Assembly (NCBI GenBank): GCA_905478035.1
Contig: CAJQGX010000002.1
Span: 1 to 60,751 of the forward strand
From: an uncultured SAR86 cluster bacterium
GTDB taxonomy: Bacteria; Pseudomonadota; Gammaproteobacteria; Magnimaribacterales; D2472
Length of the DNA stretch: 60,751 bases
Direction of reading: 5' to 3'
Position numbers and translations under genes: made by a program. This document shows positions 26,887 through 35,758 of this stretch, piece by piece; position 1 is the stretch's first letter, and every line of letters starts with the position of its first letter. The notes under the pieces were generated by a model. That model did no database searches, had not been told where the DNA came from, and worked only from the letters and a program-made list of their open reading frames with translations.

Positions 26887-28182
26887 TTATTTATTAGCTA
26901 ATTCAGAGAATCTTATCACCTTATCTTTAGATTTAAGTGCATTTTCTAATTTTTCAACCAATTGCTCCTCTAACGCCATCATTTTAAATTGATCTAATTG
27001 CTGAGGTTGTCCTGAGATCCATTGCTTGAATTGTTCTGCATCTTTATATTTTGTTGCCTCTTTGTCTATGAAAAGATCTAGCCTTTCTTTATCTACATTT
27101 AATTCAAAATGTTTTACAAGCTCTGCAAATAAAAGATCTAATTTAACTCTTTTTTCAGCATTTTCCATGAATGAGTCTACTGGAAATAAATCATCTCCGG
27201 CATTTTCTTCAGAATGACCAATTCTCATCAATGCATCTTTTCTCATCAAATCAGCTTGCTCTTTTACTGTAACTTTAGGAACATTAAAAGTATTCGTTTT
27301 AATCAATGTTTCATACATTGATTCTTTGGTTAAGTCTTTTTCTTGTGCCTCAACCTCTTTCTTCATTCTATTTGCTATTTCTATTTTAAAACTTTCTTCA
27401 TCTTTGACGTCCATATCAAGTTTTGTAAAGAGATCATCATTGATTTCAGCAACTTTCAGTTCTTGAACTGTTTTAAGATTGATATTAAATTCAGCTTCAA
27501 CACCTGCTAGGTCTTTTTTGAAATAGTCATCAGGGAAAGTCGACTTTATCTTAAACTCTGAAGGCTCTTTACCAATTATTGAATCTTCAAAACCAGGAAT
27601 CATAGAATTGCTACCTAGAACAAGTTTAAAGTCGACTGAAGAGTTTCCTTCAAACTCTTCGCCATTAATCATACCGGTGAAATCAATTATTACTTGATCA
27701 TCTTTCTCTGATGGTCGAGATACATCTTCCCAGTCTCCATACCTTTTAATAATATCCTTAACAGCTATATCAATATCATCATCCTCTACCGAGATAGTAA
27801 TATTCTCATAACTTGTCCACTTGCTAAGTTTAGGTTTAATTTCAGGAAAAACTTCAAATGTTGCTGAATATGATATCGGCTTCTTAGGGTCTTCACTCTC
27901 TAGAGATACCTCTGGTGCAGCAGCTGGTCTTATATTGTTTTCTTTAAGAGCTTCAGGATATGACTGCTGTATTAGTTCATTGACAACATCTGCATGAATT
28001 GATGGTCCATATCTTTGTTCTAATACATCATTAGGGACCTTGCCCTTTCTAAAACCGTCTAGCTTAGCCTGTCCTTTAATGTTATTAATTTTAGTTTTAA
28101 ATTTTAAATCATACTCTTCCACAGGAACAGATACTGTAAGTTTCCTTTCTAAATCTTTGAGTTTTTTAAGTTTGCTTGTCAT
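26887..28182 (-). CDS. tig: Trigger factor (ribosome-associated chaperone and prolyl isomerase)
   Basis: This 431-aa protein binds nascent chains at the ribosome exit tunnel. The N-terminal ribosome-binding domain includes the signature [12 protein letters not shown] (about residues 41-52). The PPIase domain follows (about 155-240, [13 protein letters not shown]), then the long helical C-terminal arms. A clear AAGAAGG ribosome binding site precedes the ATG. The gap to tRNA-His is only 18 nt with no terminator, so tig is probably read from the tRNA promoter. Confidence 0.95.
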   Translation of the reverse strand: MTSKLKKLKDLERKLTVSVPVEEYDLKFKTKINNIKGQAKLDGFRKGKVPNDVLEQRYGPSIHADVVNELIQQSYPEALKENNIRPAAAPEVSLESEDPKKPISYSATFEVFPEIKPKLSKWTSYENITISVEDDDIDIAVKDIIKRYGDWEDVSRPSEKDDQVIIDFTGMINGEEFEGNSSVDFKLVLGSNSMIPGFEDSIIGKEPSEFKIKSTFPDDYFKKDLAGVEAEFNINLKTVQELKVAEINDDLFTKLDMDVKDEESFKIEIANRMKKEVEAQEKDLTKESMYETLIKTNTFNVPKVTVKEQADLMRKDALMRIGHSEENAGDDLFPVDSFMENAEKRVKLDLLFAELVKHFELNVDKERLDLFIDKEATKYKDAEQFKQWISGQPQQLDQFKMMALEEQLVEKLENALKSKDKVIRFSELANK

Positions 28183-28200
28183 TTATTTTACCTTCTTTAG

Positions 28201-28278
28201 TGGGGCGAGCGATGGGGTTCGAACCCACGGCCTCCGGAGCCACAATCCAGCGCTCTAACCAACTGAGCTACGCCCGCC
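28201..28278 (-). tRNA. tRNA-His (GTG)
   Basis: The cloverleaf reads on the minus strand from 28278. The anticodon loop TTGTGGC, in a CTGGA/TCCGG stem, gives GTG. The extra 5' G-1 is encoded at 28278 and pairs with the C discriminator, the histidine identity feature. A seven-pair acceptor stem and encoded CCA (28201-28203) are present. Confidence 0.97.
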
Positions 28279-28289
28279 ACGAAACGAGC

Positions 28290-28317
28290 ATTATAGATTA
28301 AAAACAACAATTGTTAA
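28290..28317 (-). promoter_or_regulatory. Sigma-70 promoter for tRNA-His (and probably tig)
   Basis: TTAACA (28312-28317) and a perfect TATAAT (28290-28295) on the minus strand are separated by 16 bp, with the tRNA starting 11 bp after the -10. Confidence 0.7.
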
Positions 28318-28409
28318 TTATTAATTTATTTAAATACCAAATAGATCATCATAAATATATATGTAGTTAATCCCCTGAAAATAGATTAATATTTTGTAAG
28401 AGGAATCTA

Positions 28410-29810
28410 ATGAATAATTTTTTAAATGACACAACTAAATTTGTAAACAAAGCATTAAAACTAGTTCCTATATCTGATGGGCTTGCAGAAAAAATAATAA
28501 CTTGTAACTCAACCTATACAGTAAGGTTTGGAGTTAGATTAAGAGGCGACATTCATACATTTGAGGGGTGGAGATCTGTTCATTCAGAACATATGGAACC
28601 AACAAAGGGTGGGATAAGATTTGACTTAGATACGCATGCTGAAGAAGTTGAAGCACTTGCAGCATTAATGTCCTATAAAAATGCAATTATAAATGTTCCT
28701 TTTGGAGGATCTAAAGGTGGTTTAAAAATTAATCCCAATGATTGGGAAGTGCATGAAATTGAAAAGGTTACAAGAAGATTTGCTCAAGAATTAATAAAAA
28801 GAGATCTAATTAGCCCATCTCAAAATGTTCCTGCTCCTGACATAGGATCATCATCAAGAGAAATGGCTTGGATTGCAGATGAGTATAGAAAAATTCATCC
28901 AACAGATATTAATGCTGCTGGATGTGTCACTGGCAAACCGGCTAATAAAAATGGATTAGAAGGTAGAGAAGAAGCTACTGGTAGAGGTGTTCAATATATT
29001 GTTCGTGAGTTTTTTAAAAATGAAGACTTGGTTAAAATAGCTGGCTTAACTTGCTCAATGAATAACAAAACTTTTATTGTTCAAGGGTTTGGAAATGTCG
29101 GTTACCATGCTTCAAAATTTATAAGTGAAGATAATGAAATTAAACTTATCGGAATAGCAGAATACAACGGAGCCATTTTTAACCCAGATGGATTAAATGT
29201 AGAGCATGCTAAAAAGTTCTTTACCAAACATGGAAGTTTTGAGAAATACTCTAAAGGCACATTTATAAAAGACCCTTCATTGCTTCTTAAAAAGGAATGT
29301 GATGTTTTAATACCTGCTGCTAGAGAAAATGTAATTACAGAAAAAAATGCTGACGACATCAAAGCAAAATTAATTGTTGAGGCAGCCAATGGACCAATTA
29401 GTTATAAGGGGCATTCAATACTAAAAAGAAAAAAAATTTTTGTGATTCCTGATATCTTAGCTAATTCTGGTGGTGTAGCAGTAAGTTATTTTGAGTGGGT
29501 TAAGAACCTTCAACATATCAGGTTTGGCAGGTTAGAAAAAAGAAAAAATATTATTCAATTCAGTTCATTAATACAAGCAATTGAGTCTATGACCAACTCC
29601 TCAATGCCAGATAAATACAAAACAAATCTCCTTGATGGCGTAAATGAAATAGATTTAGTGCGCTCAGGATTAGACGACATGATGATCGATGGCTTTCAGG
29701 AAGTAAAAAAAGAATTTATTAACAATGAAAAAATTAACGATTTTAGAACTGCTGCGTTTAAGGTTGCAATTGAAAAAATTGCAATGTCTTATGAATCTAT
29801 AGGTTTATAA
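28410..29810 (+). CDS. gdhA: Glutamate dehydrogenase (Glu/Leu/Phe/Val dehydrogenase family)
   Basis: This 466-aa NAD(P)-dependent enzyme interconverts glutamate and 2-oxoglutarate plus ammonia. Substrate residues lie in GWRSVHSEHMEPTKGGIR and in VPFGGSKGGL (catalytic Lys102). PAPDIGSSSREMAWI and VTGKPANKNG are typical of glutamate rather than leucine dehydrogenases. The Rossmann fingerprint is VQGFGNVG. The cofactor preference is not clear. A good AAGAGGAA ribosome binding site precedes the ATG. It stands alone, divergent from tRNA-His, and overlaps the convergent GST gene by 22 bp. It could use glutamate produced by the ggt block. Confidence 0.92.
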   Translation: MNNFLNDTTKFVNKALKLVPISDGLAEKIITCNSTYTVRFGVRLRGDIHTFEGWRSVHSEHMEPTKGGIRFDLDTHAEEVEALAALMSYKNAIINVPFGGSKGGLKINPNDWEVHEIEKVTRRFAQELIKRDLISPSQNVPAPDIGSSSREMAWIADEYRKIHPTDINAAGCVTGKPANKNGLEGREEATGRGVQYIVREFFKNEDLVKIAGLTCSMNNKTFIVQGFGNVGYHASKFISEDNEIKLIGIAEYNGAIFNPDGLNVEHAKKFFTKHGSFEKYSKGTFIKDPSLLLKKECDVLIPAARENVITEKNADDIKAKLIVEAANGPISYKGHSILKRKKIFVIPDILANSGGVAVSYFEWVKNLQHIRFGRLEKRKNIIQFSSLIQAIESMTNSSMPDKYKTNLLDGVNEIDLVRSGLDDMMIDGFQEVKKEFINNEKINDFRTAAFKVAIEKIAMSYESIGL

Positions 29811-30451
29811 GGAAAATATTCTACCTCGTCATTTGGTTCCCAGGGTTTGTAGTTAATCATAATGTTTTTTAATAGCTCACTCTCCAAGAAATAATTGAGC
29901 CAATTTTGAATAACTGGTATCTCATCCAAAGAATCAAACCAATCAATATCTGCAATTCGATATTGTCTTATAAACGGTAGGAGGCATATATCAATTTTAT
30001 TTATTTCTTTGCCAAAAAACCAAGTATCTTTTGAATGAATTAATTCGATCTCTTTAAGAATAAATAAACATGCATCTCTATGTCTTGATTTCTCCTCTTT
30101 TATATACCTTGAAGAGTACTTATATCTATCCAAATGGAATTTAAAGTCTTTATCAAATTGAGAAATTAAATTATCTGATACTTCAGATTCAGATGAATTA
30201 TGAGTTTTATCAAAAATATTATTTCTTTTAAGCACCCAGTCAATAATATCTAAACTTTCATCATAAATTTCGTTATTGATGGTGATAAGAACTGGGACGG
30301 TTCCCTTCTCTGATGCCTCAATCATAGACATTGGTTTATTACTTAACTTTACTTCTCTTATCTCACATTTAGTATTTGTTAAAAGGATTGCCATTCTTGC
30401 TCTCATTGCATATGGGCATCTTTTAAATGAATATAAAATAGGATATTTCAT
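29789..30451 (-). CDS. Glutathione S-transferase family protein
   Basis: This 220-aa protein has an N-terminal thioredoxin-fold domain (1-80) with the motif RCPYAMRAR, where Cys12 is the likely active residue, and KGTVPVL with the cis-proline. An all-helical C-terminal domain follows. The CPYAxR motif resembles omega- or DHAR-like and YncG-type GSTs, often thiol transferases rather than classical conjugating enzymes. Its start overlaps the trhO stop as TAATG, so the two genes are coupled. The specific substrate is unknown. Confidence 0.88.
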   Translation of the reverse strand: MKYPILYSFKRCPYAMRARMAILLTNTKCEIREVKLSNKPMSMIEASEKGTVPVLITINNEIYDESLDIIDWVLKRNNIFDKTHNSSESEVSDNLISQFDKDFKFHLDRYKYSSRYIKEEKSRHRDACLFILKEIELIHSKDTWFFGKEINKIDICLLPFIRQYRIADIDWFDSLDEIPVIQNWLNYFLESELLKNIMINYKPWEPNDEVEYFPYKPIDS

Positions 30452-31386
30452 TAGTTTTTAGGTATGGCGCCTTCTTTGGGGCCAATATGCTTGGTATTTC
30501 TTTTTTTAGCAAGATCGACTTGCTTTTGTCTACTCATGTATCTATTTTTTTGTTCCTCAGTTGTCTTATCAAAGCATTTTGGGCAAGCAACACCTTTTAT
30601 ATATTTTTTTGATTTTTTATCTTCATCCGTGATGGGCATTCTGCAACCATGGCACATATCATAGGTTCCTTGAGAAAGATCATGTTTTACAGAGACCCTG
30701 TCATCAAAAACAAAACATTCTCCAGTCCATAAAGATTCTTTTAGAGGAACATTCTCAAAATATTTAAGAACACCACCCTTTAAATGATTAACATTTTTAA
30801 AGCCATCACTCAGCATAAATGAAGATGCCTTTTCACAGCGAATACCTCCAGTACAAAACATGGCTACTTTTTTATTTTTTTTATCTTCAGGTGAGAAATT
30901 CTGATTCTTTACCCATTCTGGAAAATCTCTAAATTTTACTGTTTTAGGATTAATGGCATTCTTAAAAGTTCCAATAGCGCATTCATAGTCATTACGTGTA
31001 TCAATTAAAATGGTTTCATCATCATTGATCAAACTATTCCAATCCTCAGGATCTATATATTTACCAGATTGTTTAACAGGATCAATAGTTGTATCACCAA
31101 TAGTAACGATTTCTTCTTTTAATTTAATTTTCAATCTCACGAAAGGATCGATTTCAGCCTCAGAAAACTTAACATCAATATTATTAAAGTTTTTAAATTT
31201 CTTTATAAAAGAAATAGCAAGACTAATGTTCTTTTCATTGCCTGAGATAGTGCCATTAAGCCCTTCTCTTCCAACAAGAATGGTTCCATGGATTGATAAG
31301 CTTTTTAAGTTAGTTCTTATATCAGATTGAGTTTTTTCAGGATAAGGAACTTCAGCAAATTTGTACAAAGCAGCTATTTTAAACAT
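30451..31386 (-). CDS. trhO: tRNA uridine(34) hydroxylase, rhodanese family (TrhO/YceA)
   Basis: This 311-aa protein belongs to the family that makes 5-hydroxyuridine at tRNA position 34. The N-terminal ferredoxin-like domain includes GREGLNGTISG. The rhodanese domain contains the active loop FCTGGIRCEKA with Cys178 and Cys184. A C-terminal module has two CxxC pairs (CHGC, CPKC), probably binding metal. It starts 32 nt after the opgB-like gene and is coupled to the GST gene. Confidence 0.93.
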   Translation of the reverse strand: MFKIAALYKFAEVPYPEKTQSDIRTNLKSLSIHGTILVGREGLNGTISGNEKNISLAISFIKKFKNFNNIDVKFSEAEIDPFVRLKIKLKEEIVTIGDTTIDPVKQSGKYIDPEDWNSLINDDETILIDTRNDYECAIGTFKNAINPKTVKFRDFPEWVKNQNFSPEDKKNKKVAMFCTGGIRCEKASSFMLSDGFKNVNHLKGGVLKYFENVPLKESLWTGECFVFDDRVSVKHDLSQGTYDMCHGCRMPITDEDKKSKKYIKGVACPKCFDKTTEEQKNRYMSRQKQVDLAKKRNTKHIGPKEGAIPKN

Positions 31387-31418
31387 GATTAATTTTAGTA
31401 TGATTTATTTAGGAAAAC

Positions 31419-33251
31419 TTATTTCATCTTAAAAAAAGATTGATTTGAATTATTGAAGAATTGGAATATCTGATTTTTATCTAATTTTTCAAGATCATTA
31501 TATATTTTAAAACTCTCTTTATTTTTTGTACCGGCAAGAGCACAGTAACTCTCTAAATTCACACTATTTATATTTTTGAATGTTTGTATTCTTGCGCAAG
31601 TATCTATCCAAAGAAAAGATTGGTTATTAGATAGTTCATTAACTTTTCTTGGTAATGGGTTGGCAAAATAAAAATCAAACATTATTTCTTCAACTTCAAT
31701 TTTTTTATTTAGAAGAATTAAAGCAGGTAAATCGATACCTCTTTTACCAAAATTTATTTTCTTATTTTGAGTGCTAATAACAAAACCTTCATCTATCTGA
31801 GGAAAAGACCACAAGGAAAGAATTTTATTACGATTATTAATAATAATATTATCTATGCCAATTTCATCTTCTGATAAGCTTTTTTCAAAGAATAAATTTC
31901 TTCCAAGACCAAGCCCCATAACATTTGTGCCAATTAAACTAAGGATTGTTGGAGCAACATCAAGAACTGATCCAGGTTTATTAATTAGTTGACTAGAGGC
32001 ATTCTTTTTAAAAATATAAAAAAGATTTTTTCTATCGCCCATTTCAAGCATTGAAGATGCTGTATTTTTTAAGGCAAGGTGATCTGAAAGAACAACCAAA
32101 ATAGTATTATCAAATGATTTATCGTTAATAAAGTTTTCTATAAATTCTGATGCCATTAGATCAGCACAATGTATTGAATTTAAAATAGCATTGCTACCAT
32201 CGTTATATTTTTTGTTATTGCATGAATTAGATAAGTAGCCATTAGGATGATGAGTGTCTAATGTAAGTGAAAATAATCCATAATTCTTATCTGATTCTTT
32301 TAGTTCATCTAATTTATCATTGATAATCTCATATAAAGAATCATCATATAGCCCCCATGAAGATCTATAAGATTTATTTATAAGACGATCTTCAAGCTCA
32401 TACCAACCCTGAACACTATCAAAACCATGTGTGTCATAAAATTTACCTTTACCCGCAAAATCTAAATCAGATCCACCAATATAATTAAGATTGTAAGAAT
32501 TGTTTGAGAGAATATCTCCCATGCATGTTGCTGAAGGAAGAAACTTATCCATGCCAACCATAGAGTTCTCACTTGCTATTGGTGTAAGGAGCGGAATACC
32601 GCATTGCGACGCCGCCATCCCTGCAATAGTCCAATTTGTAGCATATGGTGATGAGATATTTGTAAAACTAATTGCATCTTTTTCAAGTCTTTTTAAATTA
32701 GGAGTTAAGCCCGGGAAGATTTCCTCATTCATATAGGTTCTTTCAAATTGCTCTAAGTATAAAAAAATTATATTTTTAGGATTCTTTGTAAAATTAATAG
32801 ATTGGTCGTAAAAATCATCTGTTTCTAAATACGTACTTTGTGTTGTCAAATAAGAAATATTATTAATATTTTTAACTAAAGGATTTAGAAATATTGCTAT
32901 CAAGCTAATCATAAGTATTAAAATATCTTTTGTTGAGGCTTGAAGTCTATCTATTAATATTCTTTTGCTAAAAAAATAAATAGCTACAATGATTAATAGA
33001 GAATAGAGTAATAAAAATAAGCCAGGTAATATATATTCAGTAATTCCAAATCCATTAATTCCGTGTATTAAATGAAATAGAACTGCTTCATTAAATCCAT
33101 TTCCGGACAGGAAATCAAAAAACGAATAAATACCAAGAAGAATTAAGTTAAAAAAACTAATTAAAAGAAATATAATTCTAAAAAAGCTTTTGCCAAAGGT
33201 ATTAAACACAAATAGAGAAATTAGCGAAATACTAGCTGATAAATAAAGCAT
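31419..33251 (-). CDS. Phosphoglycerol transferase, OpgB/LtaS-like sulfatase-fold membrane enzyme
   Basis: This 610-aa protein has about four to five membrane segments in residues 1-125, then an alkaline phosphatase-fold domain outside the inner membrane. The catalytic threonine lies in ATNWTIAGMAASQCGIPL, nearly identical to the OpgB/MdoB motif. Metal residues occur in IIFLYLEQFE, LTLDTHHPNGY and LSDHLALKN. OpgB transfers phosphoglycerol from phosphatidylglycerol to periplasmic glucans; LtaS relatives do so for other acceptors. No glucan genes are near, so the acceptor is open. A perfect TATAAT lies 6 nt before ATG, and tRNA-Arg ends 21 nt upstream. Confidence 0.87.
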   Translation of the reverse strand: MLYLSASISLISLFVFNTFGKSFFRIIFLLISFFNLILLGIYSFFDFLSGNGFNEAVLFHLIHGINGFGITEYILPGLFLLLYSLLIIVAIYFFSKRILIDRLQASTKDILILMISLIAIFLNPLVKNINNISYLTTQSTYLETDDFYDQSINFTKNPKNIIFLYLEQFERTYMNEEIFPGLTPNLKRLEKDAISFTNISSPYATNWTIAGMAASQCGIPLLTPIASENSMVGMDKFLPSATCMGDILSNNSYNLNYIGGSDLDFAGKGKFYDTHGFDSVQGWYELEDRLINKSYRSSWGLYDDSLYEIINDKLDELKESDKNYGLFSLTLDTHHPNGYLSNSCNNKKYNDGSNAILNSIHCADLMASEFIENFINDKSFDNTILVVLSDHLALKNTASSMLEMGDRKNLFYIFKKNASSQLINKPGSVLDVAPTILSLIGTNVMGLGLGRNLFFEKSLSEDEIGIDNIIINNRNKILSLWSFPQIDEGFVISTQNKKINFGKRGIDLPALILLNKKIEVEEIMFDFYFANPLPRKVNELSNNQSFLWIDTCARIQTFKNINSVNLESYCALAGTKNKESFKIYNDLEKLDKNQIFQFFNNSNQSFFKMK

Positions 33252-33263
33252 TTTTGAATTATA
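33252..33263 (-). promoter_or_regulatory. -10 TATAAT six bases before the opgB-like ATG
   Basis: TATAAT (minus strand, 33258-33263) is followed by 6 nt and ATG at 33251. No Shine-Dalgarno is present. The -35 would fall in tRNA-Arg and is weak. Confidence 0.4.
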
Positions 33264-33272
33264 TATAAAAAA

Positions 33273-33349
33273 TGGCGCGCCTGAAGAGATTCGAACTCCT
33301 GACCCACGGATTAGAAATCCGTTGCTCTATCCAGCTGAGCTACAGGCGC
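33273..33349 (-). tRNA. tRNA-Arg (TCT)
   Basis: Minus-strand cloverleaf with acceptor GCGCCTG/CAGGCGC, anticodon loop TTTCTAA (TCT, reads AGA/AGG), T-loop TTCGAAT and encoded CCA at 33273-33275. It lies 1 nt downstream of tRNA-Pro in the same transcript. Confidence 0.97.
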
Positions 33350-33350
33350 A

Positions 33351-33427
33351 TGGTCGGGGTAGTAAGATTCGAACTTACGACCACTCGCTCCCAAAGCGAG
33401 TGCGCTACCAGACTGCGCTATACCCCG
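33351..33427 (-). tRNA. tRNA-Pro (TGG)
   Basis: Minus-strand cloverleaf with acceptor CGGGGTA/TACCCCG, anticodon stem CTCGC/GCGAG around TTTGGGA (TGG), T-loop TTCGAAT and encoded CCA at 33351-33353. Confidence 0.97.
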
Positions 33428-33436
33428 CACGAGGCA

Positions 33437-33465
33437 ATCTTAAAGTTAATACAAAAAATAATCAA
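33437..33465 (-). promoter_or_regulatory. Sigma-70 promoter for tRNA-Pro/tRNA-Arg
   Basis: TTGATT (33460-33465) and TAAGAT (33437-33442) are separated by 17 bp on the minus strand. A GC-richer discriminator follows, usual for stable RNA promoters under stringent control. Confidence 0.65.
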
Positions 33466-33494
33466 TCATCATATGCATAAATATTTATTAATGA

Positions 33495-33506
33495 CATAAT
33501 ATTTGA
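33495..33506 (+). promoter_or_regulatory. -10-like CATAAT six bases before folD ATG
   Basis: CATAAT at 33495-33500 leaves 6 nt before ATG at 33507; no Shine-Dalgarno is present. Candidate leaderless start. Confidence 0.4.
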
Positions 33507-34349
33507 ATGTCAGCATTATTATTAGATGGTAAAAAGTTAGCTTCAACCTCAGAAATCGAGATTGCAAAAGAAGTGAGTGAACTAAAATCATATGGCATTA
33601 ATCCAACCTTAGCGACAATTCTTGTTGGAAATGATCCTGCTTCTGAAACCTATGTTCGTATGAAAAGGAATACTTGTAAAAGGGTTGGGATGGAGTCAAT
33701 TGCTGTTGAGCTCCCAGAATCAACTACTACTGATGAATTGCTTAATACTATAAATGATTTAAATAAGGATAATAGTGTTCATGGTATTCTATTGCAGCAT
33801 CCAGTACCTTCTCAAATTGATGAAAGAAAATGTTTTGATGCCATTGATATAAACAAAGATGTTGATGGGGTAACCTGTCTTGGTTTTGGAAACATGGCAA
33901 TGGGGTTAAATGCTTATGGTTCATGCACTCCTGCTGGAATAATCAGGCTAATTCAGTACTATAAACTTGATATTGAAGGATTAAATGCTGTTGTGGTTGG
34001 AAGAAGTCCAATTCTAGGCAAGCCAATGGCAATGATGTTATTAAATTTAAATGCAACTGTGACTATTTGTCATTCAAGAACAACTAATATTGAGAAAATA
34101 ATTAAGAATGCTGATTTGATTGTAGGAGCAGTTGGCATTCCTAGGTTTATTAAAACAGAATGGGTCAAACAAGATGCTATTGTAATTGATGCTGGATTTC
34201 ATCCTGAAAAATGTGGAGATATTGATTTAGATGATATGACTAATATATCTTCTGCTTACACACCAGTACCTGGCGGTGTAGGACCAATGACAATAAACAC
34301 TCTAATATTGCACACAATGCAATCTGCTAAGAAACTGATTAAAGACTAA
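33507..34349 (+). CDS. folD: Bifunctional methylenetetrahydrofolate dehydrogenase/cyclohydrolase
   Basis: This 280-aa cytosolic enzyme interconverts methylene-, methenyl- and formyl-tetrahydrofolate. Active-site Tyr49 and Lys53 lie in [15 protein letters not shown]. The cofactor-binding part has [17 protein letters not shown], and the C-terminal [12 protein letters not shown] motif is intact. It supplies formyl-folate for PurN (48002-48649). It stands alone on the plus strand, divergent from tRNA-Pro, and overlaps the DUF4389 gene by 4 bp. Confidence 0.96.
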   Translation: MSALLLDGKKLASTSEIEIAKEVSELKSYGINPTLATILVGNDPASETYVRMKRNTCKRVGMESIAVELPESTTTDELLNTINDLNKDNSVHGILLQHPVPSQIDERKCFDAIDINKDVDGVTCLGFGNMAMGLNAYGSCTPAGIIRLIQYYKLDIEGLNAVVVGRSPILGKPMAMMLLNLNATVTICHSRTTNIEKIIKNADLIVGAVGIPRFIKTEWVKQDAIVIDAGFHPEKCGDIDLDDMTNISSAYTPVPGGVGPMTINTLILHTMQSAKKLIKD

Positions 34350-34729
34350 TCCTTAGTTTCTTTTTCTTCAGTCTCATTGACTTGGTCTTCAGATTGATCA
34401 ACTTCAGGTTCTACAACTGCATCAATAATTTCACTTTCTTTGTCTTCTTCAGTGTCATCTGAAATTTCAGGCTTAAAAGGAAAAGGCTTGTCTTCTGTAG
34501 AAAAAAGGAGAAATGCTAATGTATCACTGAGAAATTCTAATAAATAATCATTAAAAGTTGAAATTGAGCTATTAGGCTTAGAAGTGAATAGATAAAAGAG
34601 GAATTGAACAAAAGCTAGTCCAATTGAAATAGAAATAACAAAATTAATAGCAAACGCATACACGACCATAAAGAAAAACCTTACCCATTTGCTTCCCTTT
34701 AAAATTTCTTCTTTATCTATATTGTTCAT
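34346..34729 (-). CDS. DUF4389 membrane protein
   Basis: This 127-aa protein of unknown function has two hydrophobic segments (about residues 15-50) and then [26 protein letters not shown], the recognisable DUF4389 signature. The C-terminal ~38 residues are almost entirely acidic and look disordered. It is last in the htpG-gpsA-DUF4389 operon, 10 nt after gpsA, and its stop overlaps folD's. Confidence 0.8.
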   Translation of the reverse strand: MNNIDKEEILKGSKWVRFFFMVVYAFAINFVISISIGLAFVQFLFYLFTSKPNSSISTFNDYLLEFLSDTLAFLLFSTEDKPFPFKPEISDDTEEDKESEIIDAVVEPEVDQSEDQVNETEEKETKD

Positions 34730-34739
34730 AAATTTTTCC

Positions 34740-35756
34740 TCAATATGTAAATTCTACATCAACTTCATGTGGATTATTTACTAAATCATCAATAAGAGTC
34801 TCAGATTTAGCTGATTTGTAAATAATATTGAATAGAGAATCAACGAGAGGCATCTTTATATCCAATTTAGTTGATTCATTTTTTATAACCTCAAGGGTTC
34901 TAATCCCCTCTGCAACTTGACCAACTTCTTGCTTTGCATCTTCTAAATTAAGACCTGACCCTAGATGATAACCCAATTGATAATTTCTTGATAAATTAGA
35001 TGTGCATGTCGCAACTAAGTCACCCATTCCAGCAAGGCCAAGAAATGTAATTGGATTTGCTCCTTTAGCAACTGCAAATCTGCTCATCTCTGCCATGCTT
35101 CTAGTTAATATAAGCCCAAGAGCATTCTCGCCAACTTCCAATGAATCTGCCATGCCGCAAATAATTGCATAAATATTTTTTAATGCTCCAGCAAGCTCAA
35201 CACCTTGAATATCATTACTAGAATATATTTTAAATGTATCAGAAGAAAGAATTCGTTTAACATCATTTATTAGATCTATACTATTGCTGGCTATTACGGT
35301 TCCAGCTACTTTATTATCAGCAATTTCTCTAGCCAAGTTTGGGCCACTTAAAACCCCAACCTGATTATCATTTTCATTTATATTATTAGAAATAATGTCT
35401 GACATTGACCTAAATGGATCCAACTTAATTCCTTTAGTGCAGGAAATAATATGAGCTCCTTTATTTATATTAGAAGATATCCTCTTAAGAATATTTTCAA
35501 ATATTAAACTTGGAGTAGCGACAAGTATTACTGATGAGCCATTAATAACTTCATCTAAATTTTCAGAAGCATGGATATTTGAAGATAGCTGCAATTCTGG
35601 ATGATAAACTGAATTTGCTCCCTCAGAATTAATTCTTAAGGCTTGTTCAGAATCTCTTACCCATAGATAAACATCACTTCCATTTGATGCCGCAATATTG
35701 GCAAGTACTGTTCCAAAACTTCCACCTCCAAGAACAGCAACTTTATTGGTAATCAT
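34740..35756 (-). CDS. gpsA: Glycerol-3-phosphate dehydrogenase [NAD(P)+]
   Basis: This 338-aa cytosolic enzyme makes sn-glycerol-3-phosphate for phospholipids. The N-terminal Rossmann motif is VLGGGSFGTVLA. Catalytic-domain markers are SGPNLAREI, GALKNIYAIICGMADSL with the conserved lysine, and GLAGMGDLVATCTS. It begins 2 nt after htpG, an unusual pairing that places a lipid enzyme on a heat-shock transcript. Confidence 0.95.
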   Translation of the reverse strand: MITNKVAVLGGGSFGTVLANIAASNGSDVYLWVRDSEQALRINSEGANSVYHPELQLSSNIHASENLDEVINGSSVILVATPSLIFENILKRISSNINKGAHIISCTKGIKLDPFRSMSDIISNNINENDNQVGVLSGPNLAREIADNKVAGTVIASNSIDLINDVKRILSSDTFKIYSSNDIQGVELAGALKNIYAIICGMADSLEVGENALGLILTRSMAEMSRFAVAKGANPITFLGLAGMGDLVATCTSNLSRNYQLGYHLGSGLNLEDAKQEVGQVAEGIRTLEVIKNESTKLDIKMPLVDSLFNIIYKSAKSETLIDDLVNNPHEVDVEFTY

Positions 35757-35758
35757 TT

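Noticed and set aside
28040-28258. 72-codon plus-strand reading frame
   Set aside because: It is antisense to tig and ends inside tRNA-His; the C-terminal GVRTHGLRSHNPAL is the reverse of the tRNA.
28318-28409. Riboswitch or attenuator upstream of gdhA
   Set aside because: The gap is short and AT-rich, without a stable hairpin or leader peptide; only the ribosome binding site is convincing.
33272-33499. 75-codon plus-strand reading frame
   Set aside because: It lies across tRNA-Arg and tRNA-Pro on the opposite strand; its translation is the well-known spurious 'protein' from reverse tRNA sequence.
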